Of a stretch of 64,000 nucleotides of DNA, positions 50,601 through 62,600 are shown piece after piece. The stretch covers positions 6,641,001 through 6,705,000 of the forward strand of contig NW_026622963.1 of NCBI RefSeq assembly GCF_023065955.2. The letters are read 5' to 3'. This stretch comes from Ursus arctos (Eukaryota > Chordata > Mammalia > Carnivora > Ursidae). Position 1 is the first letter of the stretch. Each line of letters starts with the position of its first letter. Both the position numbers and the translations under genes were made by a program. The notes beneath the pieces were generated by a model. It had not been told where the DNA came from, searched no databases, and was given only the letters and a program-made list of their open reading frames with translations.

Positions 50601-53600
50601 TAGTTTTAAACTATTGGCTGAGTAATAATAGTGAGTGTCAATTTTGATATGTTATAGTTTCCTTTCATCTAAATTCGTTTTTTTTAGCTATTCTCTCTGT
50701 CGTCATGTTCCTGTTGTTTCTCATAATGCTTATTTATACTTTATTTCTTGATTAGTATTGCCTGAGGTTTGTTTATTTTACTAGTAGTTTCAAAGAACTG
50801 GCTTTGGCTTTTAAAAAATACTATTCTATCGATTTTTGTTCCTAACTCTCTTACTTTCTCTATTTGCTTTTTCTTTCTAAAGTTTTGTGTTGGATATTTG
50901 ATACATTAGTTTTCAGTCCTTTTTAGTTTCTAAGAGAAGCACTTCAAGCTATACGTTTCCCTCTAAGAACCACTTCAGCTTCTTCCCACAAGTTTTGAAA
51001 TTTAGTATTTTTATTCTACATATTTTCTAAGTTCCATTGTGATTTCTTCTTTGATCCATGTGCTATTTAGAAGTATATTTGAAAATTTTTGATATGTATG
51101 AATTAATTATTCTTTTTTGGTCATTCTTTTCTAATTTAGTTGCATTGTGGCCAGTGAGTGTGAATCATATGTAATCGGTGAGGTTTGTTGAGGTTCGCTA
51201 CATTGCCGAGCATACATGCAACATTTCCAGTCAATACGCACTATCAATATGTTTCCCTAGTATGTGGTCAGTGTTTGAAGCTGTTTCTAGGTGCACACAA
51301 GGTTAAAATTGCTGTATCTTCCTGGTAAATTGTTCCTTTGATCATCGTGTTTTAACTGTCTTTATTACTGACTCCTTCATCGAGCAAGTGTTGTATGAGC
51401 ATGAACTATATGCATGCCAGGCACTGTCTAACTACGTAGTATAGGTAAAGAAGTTAATCATACTTTTTTGCCTTAACATTTATTTCGTCTAATGTTAATA
51501 CCAACTTTCTTTTGGTTATTTTTTTCCTGGTTTATTCATTTTATTCTTTAACCTTTTTTAATTTTTAATTTGGCATGATTTCAGAAAAGGATGCAACAGT
51601 AGTATAAAGATTCCTGAAATGGTAACATTTTAGTACATTTGCTTTATCCTCTCTCTTTCTCTTTTAAGATTGTATTTATTTATTTGATAGAGAGCTTGCA
51701 CGTGCACAAGGGTGATGGAAGGGCAGAGGGAGAGGGAGAAGCAGACTCCCCACTGAGCAGGGAGCCTGATGCGGGGCTTGATCCCAGGACCCGGGGATCA
51801 TGACCCGAGCTGAAGGCAGACGCTTAACCAACCAAGCCACCCAGGTGTCCCGCTTTACCCTCTCTTTTGATTATTCTGTGTGTCCTCTATCTACAAGTCC
51901 CTCTCTCTTTTTTTCTGAGCCATTTAAGAGGAAGGTGAGGCATGATGCCCCTTCATCGCCACTTCAGTGGTGTATTTTCTACTTCAGTGTGTATTTTCTA
52001 AAAACAAGAAGCCTCTTATATAACCACATTACAATAATCAAAATCAGGAAATTAACACTGATAAGATACTGTTATCTGATCGGTAGATCCCATTCAGGTT
52101 TTCTTAATTATCTCACTAGCAGGGATGCCTGGGTGTCTCAGTCAGTTAAGCGTCTGCCTTCGGCTCAGGTCATGATCCCAAGGTCTTGGGATCGAACTCC
52201 ATGTCATCGTGTTCCCTGCTCAGCAGGGAGCCTGCTTCTCCCTCTGCCTGCCCCTCCCCCTGCTTGTGCTCTCTCTTTCTCTCTCTTTCTCTGACAAATA
52301 AATAAAATCTTAAAAAAAAATGATCTCACTAGTGTCCTTTATAGCAAAAGAAAATCCAAGATCACGCATTGCATCCCATAGTTATGTCTCCCTTGTCTTC
52401 TTTAATCTGCAAGAGTATGTGCATCGTTCTTTGTATGTCATGACATTGACATTTTTGAAGAACAGTGGTTTATTATTTTGTAGAATGTCCTTCAGTTTGA
52501 GCTTGTCTAATGATGTGTCCTCATGATTAGATTCAGATTAGGTACGTTTGGCAGGAGTAGCAGCAGAAGTGATGCTGAGTTCTTCTCATTGAGTCATATT
52601 ACATATTCTTTTATTTTCAACCTTTTTCTTGTAAAGATGCACAACTTCTTTTTTTTTTTTTAAAGGTTTTATTTATTTATTTATTCGACAGGATAGAGAC
52701 AGCCAGCGAGAGAGGGAACACAAGCAGGGGGAATGGGAGAGGAAGAAGCAGGCTCATAGCAGAGGAGCCCGATGTGGGGCTCGATCCCACAACGCCGGGA
52801 TCACGCCCTGAGCCGAAGGCAGACGCTTAACCGCTGTGCCACCCAGGCGCCCCGCACAACTTCTTTTTTAACTATGAGAATCCTTCTTCTGACTAGAGCC
52901 TTTAGTCTATTGTACTAATTGTGATTACTGATAAATTTACCACTTTGCTTTTATTCCATGCTATTTGTTCTGCACTTCGTGTGTGTGTGTGTGTGTGTGC
53001 GCACGCGTGCGTGTGTACCTTACTGTGGGTTGATGGAGTTTTCTCTGTTCTTTCTTATTCACTCTAATGGTTACTCTTAACGTTTTAAAATACACACTTG
53101 GCTTAAATTATAGAGTTAATACATGTCCCTACCCTTTTCTTAAATAAGGACCCTAGAATCATTTAATCCGGTAACCCTGTGCCGTTTTAGATGTTTTTGT
53201 TTCCTAGGCTTTTCTTTTTATCTTTTTACTCCCAAAATTAGATATTTTAATTGTTGGTGTTTTCAGTCAGTGCTTATTTGGATTCACCCACACGCTTGTT
53301 TGGGTGTACCACTCTTTTGAAAATATATAATTTAGAAAAATTTCCTTTAAAATGACTCTGGTGGTAAGCTGTCTCAGTCTATGTTTGTCTAATAATGTGT
53401 TTATTTTGCCTTTATTCATGATGGATGGTCTGACTTGATTGACAGTTATTTTTCTCCCAGGTGTTTGAAGCTCATGTTTCATTGTCTTTGAACTCTATTG
53501 TTATCATTAAACTGTCTCCTATCTTTTTTGTACATGGTCTTCTTTTTCTTTGGTAGCTTTTGAGATTATAAGATTTCTTTTTGAAGTTCTTCAGACTCAC

Positions 53601-56600
53601 TAAGATGTGTAGGGATGTGGAACTAACCATATTTCACCGATTTGGAATGCACATTTTTCCACATTTCACCAACTTAGAAATCTGAATATGTTTTAAAATG
53701 CATGGCTTCTTAAAATCACTATTGGATAGGCTACGACAATTTCATTGCTAAATATATGTGAACTTGGTCATAACTTTATACTACGCTTGTTTCATGTTAT
53801 TGGTACTATATGCTTTGAGTTTAATCACTGTTCAAAATGTATTTAAAAAGATTACACCAATGGGGCCCCTTCGTGGCTCAGTCAGTTAAGTCTCTGATTT
53901 CAGCTCAGGTCCTGATCTCAGGGTCTTGGGATGAGGCCACCTCAGGCTCCTTGCTCAGCAGGGAGTCTTCTTCTCCCTCTTCCTCTGCCCCTCTCCCTGC
54001 CCATGCTCTCTCTCTCTCTCAAATAAAATAAATAAGATCTTTTTAAAAAGGAGTTATGGGGCGCCTGGGTGGCTCAGTCGTTAAGCGTCTGTCTTCAGCT
54101 CAGGGCTTGATGCTGCCATTCTGGGATCAAGCCCCGCATTGGGCTCCTCCACTGGGAGCCTGCTTCTTCCTCTCCCACTCCCCCTGCTTGTGTTCTCTCT
54201 CTCACTGGCTGTCTCTCTCTGTCAAATAAATAAATAAAAATCTTTTTTAAAAAAAGGTTACACCAAGATTTGGCATGGAAATGAAACATTTCTGTATTCA
54301 AAAAGGCATGAACAACAGACATAAATCTAATATTAGTGAAATATACTTTTCTTTGGAGGCATAACTGCAATTCCACATTTTCTTGCAAATTAACAATCAA
54401 ATACTTTAAAAGGAAGAAAACCATATTTGGCAAAGCTGTGTTATATTTTGCTACTGGGATAGATTCAGAGAGTTTGCTTATCACATGCCAAGCAATGCAC
54501 CCAAAGGCAGGAGAAATTGAGCAAACTCCTTGGAAGAGATGAAAGCATTTCAAAGCAACAGGAAGCTGTGGTATAATTCACACTGGTGTCTCACACCATT
54601 TGGGCTGCTATCTATCACAAAATACCACAGACTCGGTAGCTTATAAACAGAGAAATTTATTTCTCACAGTTCTAGAAGCTGGGAAGTCCAAGATCTAGGT
54701 GGCAGCATGGTTGCATTCTGGTGAGAGCCTTCTTTCCGGTCCATAGCTGGCACATTTTCTCTGTGTCCTCACATGGTGGAGGAGGCTAGATCTCTTTCAT
54801 AAGGCACTGATCCCACTCATAATGAACCACCCTTGTGACTGAAGCCCCTCCCAAAGGCCCCACCTCCTAATACCATCACCTTTGGGGTCAGGATTTCAAC
54901 ATATGAATTTGGAGAAGAGACAAACATTCAGAACACAGTACTGGTGTTTCTTTACTTTAACAATATAAAAATACACAGAATGGATGTCACTAGTTTGGAA
55001 GAAAATTCTGTGCACCATATCAGAGCACACTTTTAGGATATCCAGCATCACCAATGTTCTTGATGGCACAGAAGACAATATGGTGTGAAAAGCATGGACA
55101 TTATTAGTTGAATAGAGATTCAGAAGTTGGACTCTAGGGGTGCCTGGTTGGCTCAGTAGGTTGAGCGTCTGCCTTGGGCTCAGGTCATGACCTCAAGGTC
55201 CTGGGATTGAGCCCCACATCAGGCTCCCTGCTTGGTGGGGAGTTTGCTTCTCCCTCTCCTCCTGCCCCTCCCCCTGCTCATCCTGTCTCTCTCTCAAATA
55301 AATAAATAAAATCTTAAAAAAAAAAAAAAAAGGAAGTTGGGCTCTAAATGTGAAGACTTTTCCTCCATACTTTGTTGAGGTGTAATTTGGATACAGTAAA
55401 ATGCACAAATCTTAACTCTACGGTTCAGTGATTTTTTTTACATAAATGTACTTTCATCTGACTACCACTCAGATCAAGATAGAAAACATTTCTTTCTCTT
55501 CAGAAAGCTCCCTTGTGCCCCTTTCCAGTCAGTACTTTTCCTTGCCCTGGAAGTTTCTGACTTCTGTCTTCATAAATTAATTTTGCCTGTTTTTGAACTT
55601 TTCATGAAGTATGTATAAAATATATGTGCTCTTTGTGTACTAAACATGCTTTGATATTCATCCATTTTGTGGTGGGTGTCAGTAATTCTTTTTAATGAAC
55701 TGAGTTGCATTTATTTTCTAATTATAATACAATTTGTGTTTTCATTCTTCTGTTCATAGGCATCTTTGTTATTTCAGTTTTGGGCCCTCAGAAAATAAAG
55801 CTGCTATGAATATTCTTGTAGTCTTTTATTTATACATGTATTTTGGTGGACATGTACCTCATTTCTCTTAGGTGAATACTGAGAGCATCATTACCGAGCC
55901 ATAAGGTAGTGGATGTCTACATTTATTAGAAACTGCTAAACAGTTTTACAAAGTGATTATGCCATTTTACATTCCAGCAGCGATAAATGGGAGTTCTAAT
56001 TGCTCCACATCCTTGCCAACATTTGATATTGACAGTCTTTATAATTTTAGTGATTCTATGATTCTCGTTGTGGTTTTAATTTATAGTTCCTTGATGAATA
56101 ACTAGGGATGCTGAGCATCTTTTCAAGTACTTTTAGGCCATTCTAACATATGAAGTATCAGTTCAAGTCTTTTGCCCATTGAAGAAAAAAATAGGTTATC
56201 TTTTTATCATTGAGTTGTAGTAGATCTATATTCTAGCTTCAGGTCCTTTGTTTGGTATATGTATTGGGTGTATTTTCTGCATGGCTTGCTTTTTTGCTTT
56301 CTTAATAATGTTTCTGATATGTAGAAGCTTACATTTTAGTGAAGTACGGTTTATCAACTAGTTTTCTTTTATCATTAGTTCCTTTTTTTGCCCTGAACAA
56401 GACAGCTCTGCCTATCCCAAGATCATTAATATGTTCTCCTCAGTTTTCTTCCAAAAGGCTTATACTTTTACCTTTCACTTAGGGCCTTTGACCCATCTTC
56501 AACTAAATTTTGTGTGTGGTGTGAGGTAGGGATCCTGGTTAATTTTTCCCATATAGGGATGTCTATTTGCTCCACACCTTTTGTTGAGAAGATCTTTCTT

Positions 56601-59600
56601 TACTCATTGAATTGGTATCTTTGTTGGAATTGAGTTATAATCAAATGAGTCTTTTTGTGGACCTTCTCTTCTGTTCCATCTATTTGTGTACACCATTATG
56701 CCAGAACTACATCGTCTAACTTTATGGTAAATCGGGATATTTTGGAGTTCATTTATTTAATGAATTTGTTTTGCTTAATTTTTATGTATGTATAAGGATG
56801 ATATTTGATTAAAAATATGGTTAGACAAATCTGAAAGAACTCTTTGAGGAATAATGAAATAAAAATTCTAAGTGATATTTTATTATTGGTAAATTATTTT
56901 ATTATTGGGTGTTTTATTATTGGTAACACCAGGTGTTACTTAAAATAATTTTAAGATGGTATCTTAGATTTGATCAAATATGGTAATTTTACTAGCATAC
57001 CTAGTATTTGTCTTTCCTGAATTGCAGATTCCTATCTTTTATTAATTATGGGAACTTATTGAGTCTTTATATTTTCAAATATTGCCTCCTTCCATTTTCT
57101 CTCTTTCTACTTCTTAAATACCTGCTAGATATAGTATGGACCTTCTTGTTCTATCCTTTTTTTTCTTAAAATTTCTATCATCTTTTTCCTCTCTGCTACA
57201 TTTCTGCATTCTTTTTACTTCTTTAGTGCTATCTGCTAATTAACTGTCTCTTCAGTTTTGTCTAGTCTGATTTTCAGTCCATCTACTGACTTTTTAATAA
57301 TGACCATAATTTTTTGTTTCTAGAAGTTCTGCATGATTTTTTTCATAAATGCCCAGATCTCCTTATTAATAGTACCTTATATTTTTTCATGTTTAGATTT
57401 CTTTTATTTCTCTAATAATTTTAAACATAGATCTTCCATAGTCTTTATCCGGTTACTATATTTTCTTAATATTTGAGCAGTTCTACATTTGCTGCCTGAA
57501 GTTTTTGCTGACTCTTGCTCATACTAACTTTTCCCCATAGGTTAGTAGTTTGGGATAGTCAGAATGCTGTAAACCCTGAGTTGAGTTTTAGGTCTTTCCA
57601 GAGAATGTTGCCAGGAGTGTTAGGAGCATGGAATCATTGTTTATGACAAGTCTTGTTAGATCATGCATGTGATGGAAATTTGAACTACAGATTCAAGTGA
57701 GCAAAGGCCTATGATTATGAAATTGAGGTCTTTTCTCTTTCCTCATAGCTGTTATATCTAGCTCTCCTAGATTATAAAGACTGGAAATCTCCATATTGGT
57801 GCCTGCTTACTAGTCCGGTTTTTAGTTTCCCTCTTTCTTTCCCCTGTGGGGATTAAATTGTGTGTAGAAAAAAATCAGACTGGAAAAATAGCTTGCAACT
57901 AGATTGAATATATATGTATATATACATATATATACCCCCCCCACACAAAATGGGTGATAAATAAATATAAAAGGATATATATATATGTGTGTATATATAT
58001 ACATATATATATACATGCTTTTGGTAACAGACACAGAAAATAGACTTTTTTATTTTTTAATTTTTTTAAAGTTTTTTTTATTTGAGAGAGAATGTACATG
58101 GGGGGGTGGGCAGAGGGAGCGAGGGGGCGAGGGAGAATCTCAAGCAGACTCCCTGCTGAGCACAGGGGTGGATCTCATGACCCTGAGTTCATGACCTGAG
58201 CCAAAACCAGGAGTTGGATGCTTAACCGACTGAGCCACCCAGGCACCCTGAAAATAGACTTTTTTAAGTTGGCATTTAAATGTATGATTGAACTTGTTGA
58301 TATGATGGCTTGCACATATAATTTCTCATATAATATGTTTCTATGTCAAAAGTGATGGCTGTAGCTAGTAGTTATTTTGGAATTAATAAATCTTTTTATA
58401 GAAAGAAGTATTTTTTTGCTTTTTTTCAAACTTATTCAATGCTTAATAAATCTCTTTTCAGTTCTCAAAATAATTACCCTATATATTTATGTATTTATTT
58501 TTATTTATGACAGAATAGGTAACAAAGTGAGAGTAGCTGTGATGTTTTTTTAGTCCTCTTTGTCCTACTTGATGCATGCCAAAGCCTCCATCTCTTCACC
58601 TTTCTTCCTTATTCCTCTGCAGGAAGCTACTCCAAAAATAGCTTTAGTAATAGATGTTCTACACATGGTCAGATTGCTGAATCATTTAGTTCTTTTGTCA
58701 AGTTTAAGAATATGGAAAATCGTGTCTAAGCAGAGTAGGACAAGTGTGTTTTTCAAATGGCAAGTCACTGTTCTTTTGAAAAAGAAAGAACTATAATCCT
58801 CTCAATAATCTGTAGTAATTTTATTGAAGTCTAATTTTAAAGGATTATATTTTAAAATATATAAAATCGTTTTGAATCTTCAAAAAACGTTTTGAATGTA
58901 ATCTTAGAATTGTGTTTTGTTAAATGTAGTTTGAGACTGTGAGCAGATTAATAATACACAAAGTATAAATATTCCCTTATATGTAAATGTTTGATTTTGT
59001 CTTGTTTTTATCATCGTAGGTATGTTACCATTGTTGCTACTTTGCAATAGTTTCTCTGCCTCTGAAATAGTTCCCTCCAGAAAAGATTTGTTGGGAGGGC
59101 TTAACAATTGACAATTAAACTAATGTGCTGACTTTCCCTTCAAGTTATGAGGATTTAGCTTTCTTACATTATCCTTAAACCTCCATTTTTCCTTTCCCCA
59201 TCATTCCAAAATAATTATATTTTTTGGATAAGTAGATTGTCAAATGCTGGCTCGCCCAGAATATCACCGGGATACGTGTTGATAAAGAAAAGCTGAGATT
59301 ATTACTTACTGGCAAGAAGAGCACACTACCTTGACATAGTCTTAGTGATGTCTTCAAGGGGAAAGCAGGATTTTTATTTATGAGATTTCTTGGGGGGTTT
59401 GGTTTAAGGTGGGTCTTTCAGTGAAGGGGCTTGATTTATACTGATGAATCGATTAGGGTTGTCCAGCACAGCAAGGTGAGCTTTGCAAAGTGAATATTGG
59501 ATCAGGGTATTAAACCATGAGATGTCATCCTAAGATTTCTCTTTGTGTCTCTCCAATGGTGAATCCCCTTCCTGGATCTTACTTATCTCCATCTTTGGTT

Positions 59601-62600
59601 TCTTCTCTCATATTAGAGGAGTCATCTTCCAGTGGCTTTCAATGAGTCTTTTTTTTTTTTTTTTACTGTAAATAACTCACAAATAATTGATATGATAAAT
59701 ATGTTTTCTTTTTGTCTATTATAATGCTAGAAATTCATTACAATGTATATCTTAAAATTGCTGGCAAGATTAAAGTTACAATTTTCTTATAGAAATGAAA
59801 TTTGGAACAGCAAAAATGATTGTGGGTATTTGCTTTTTAAAGTTCTTGGAAGGGCTATCTACTTAACTGGTTATAGGGATATATGTAGTTAAATTCTAAG
59901 TTTAGTTTTCCAGTTTGTTGTAAATATTTGACGAGGGGCTCAGTCTCATGACCCTGAGGTCATGACCTGAGCCAAAATCAAGAGTTGGATGCTTAACCGA
60001 CTGAGCCACCCCGGTGCCCCTGTTGTAAATATTTTTTATAGCTCTATCAAGTAATGACAGCTAATGATTTTGAAAATTTGATAAAGACTTCTGGTAAAAT
60101 TTTATTTCATAAATGAAGATAAATACAAAACATTATAATTTAATCAAGTAAGCTTTAAAAAACCTTTTTTGAAGCCTGATGTAATTTGAATTGGCAAAAA
60201 CTTATGTCTTGTGCGTGGAAATATCTCAGGTAGATTTCAGAAAGAATTTGGGAAAAAAAACCCCGAGAGTACAGAGAGGGCTTTCAGTTTGGCTATGACC
60301 CATACTTTTTTTTTTTCCCCCCAAATAAATACATATATTTAAGCTTTTCTTTATTTATTTGAGAGATAGGGAGAACATGAGCAGAGTGGAGGGGCAGAGG
60401 GAGAGGGAGAAGCAGACTGCCCCTTGAGCAGGGAGCCCCATGCAGGGCTCAATCCCAGCACCCTGGAATCATGACCTGAGCCGAAGGCAGAATGCTTAAC
60501 TGACTGAGCCACCCAGGCGCCCAGCTATGACCCATACCTCTAGAGACCAGATAGGAAGCAAGCCACCATTTATTTCTTTGGAAAGTAGGGCCCTGGAATA
60601 AAACGAGACCTACCACTGGTCCATCACTCCTCCACCCCACTCTGCTGTCATTTCTGGCAATGTCAGAGAGAGGAAGCTGTAGAGATGATTCAAGAAGTTG
60701 GCCAACATATAGAGCTTATCACCCACTGTGGGGAATTTGGCTGCCTTCCTGTTTTCTCCAGACTTATTCCTTGGCCACGGTTGAAAAACTCTAAAAACCT
60801 CTTACTCAACATCTATGGAACAGGCTTTTCAGGGGTGGGCCTGAGAATGGTAGTGCCAAGTGAATGGTACACATAGCCCATGTTCTGATCACTGGCAGTT
60901 GTATTTGTTTTACACTGTTTAGGGTCTGCGAGATTGAGAAAGTGTTGGAGAATGGTGTACAGGGAAACTCCACGGGAGAATGTCTTAAGCCAGATTCATT
61001 TCTCCTGTGCCCTCTCAAAAACCAGTGAGATGTGGCCGTGCCACAATCCCACCACTTTTATATTTTCTTTGTATAACAAGCTTTCAAAAATAAATAAGTG
61101 AGGCATTTTTGGAAAAGCTAGCCTTGGTTGTCATTTTAATGTACTTGCCTTAATTCTTACTGAGGTCTTGGAAATGGTAGTTTTAAAAGGGTGGAAGGAA
61201 AAAGGGAAGAAGAAAGATAATGACTCATAGAAACGTAAAACAAGTTTGGATTTGGGTTTAAATATTGGGCACAATAATATGTAAAATATATATATACTTA
61301 TATTAGCATTATTCCAACTCCTATAACTAAGGATTATTGTAAATGATATTGTCCTTAAAAATGAAAAACATTTCTTGTACACCTGAAACTAATAAAACAC
61401 TGTATGTTAATTATGCTTCAAAAAAGAATCAGTCGTAGGGGCGCCTGGGTGGCACAGCGGTTGGGCATCTGCCTTCGGCTCAGAGCGTGATCCTGGCGTT
61501 CTGGGATCGAGCCCCACATCAGGCTCCTCCGCTATGAGCCTGCGTCTTCCTCTCCCACTCCCCCTGCTTGTGTTCCCTCTCTCGCTGGCTGTCTCTGTCT
61601 CTGTCGAATAAATAAATAAAATCTTTAAAAAAAAAAAAAAAAGAATCAGTCCTAGAGGAAAAAAGAGAGAGAGAGAGAGAAATGTCTCCCGAAGTTTCAT
61701 ACTCCATATTAACAGCAGATATTTTAGCTGGGTCATCATCCAGCAAATTAAAGTGAGTCTTGAAAAAAAAAATTTAGTGAAAAAAAAAAGAAAGAGAAAA
61801 ACATTTTATATGAGAAGTGCCAGTGTGTAGAGTTTTAACTGAAGTCAGGATAACAAATCTTGTCCTGTCTCAGCCTCTAGGACGCTATGTAGTCCTGGGT
61901 CACCTTTCCACCCCACTGCCACCCTGTCTCTGCCACAGCCTCAGCTGTTCACTTCTCATGTGCAGAAGGAGGTTGTAGACTAGGTCATCACGAAGCTGCT
62001 TAAGGTGCTATTACTCCAGTGTATGCCAGACTTTTTGGAAGTCTGTGTCTTTTCATTTAATGAAGCTAGGTAGCTTTGTATTTATTTTGGGATCTAAAAA
62101 AAAAAAAAAAAGTCATTTGAGCCAAAACATCTCAATATTTGCTAAGGATAAGAGTGCATTTAAACAGCCATGGTTGACTTTGGGACGCCGTACCTAAACA
62201 GAACAGGGGTGATTTCCAATCATAAGAATGTCTGATGTGTGCTTAGTTGGAAATTGCCCTTCAGTGACACTCATGATCTGCTTTTCGTTTTATGGGGAAA
62301 TTGTCAGCACATTGGTTCATTTATAACTGGGTGGTATGTTTCCAAGGGTTTGAGAAGAGTGAGGACAATTGCTTTGAAATTCTCAGCACTGTTGTGAAAG
62401 CTAATTGCATAAATTTAAAATTTAAAACGTTTGAACAGCTTCCTTTTAAAAGTGATTTTTAACAAATGTTTGATCATACTATATTTGTGCTACAGTTGAA
62501 TTGCTGAAGTAGCATTTTGGCTTCTTTCCCAAAAGCATGCTTAAAGAGGCTAGCAGCAGCATCTCTCCCTGTTCTCCTCAGTGCTTTTTACCTTGCGAGT

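Noticed and set aside
51800..52294. 164-codon plus-strand frame
   Set aside because: It runs through two unrelated Can-SINEs and intervening sequence; its C-terminal half is SINE-encoded.
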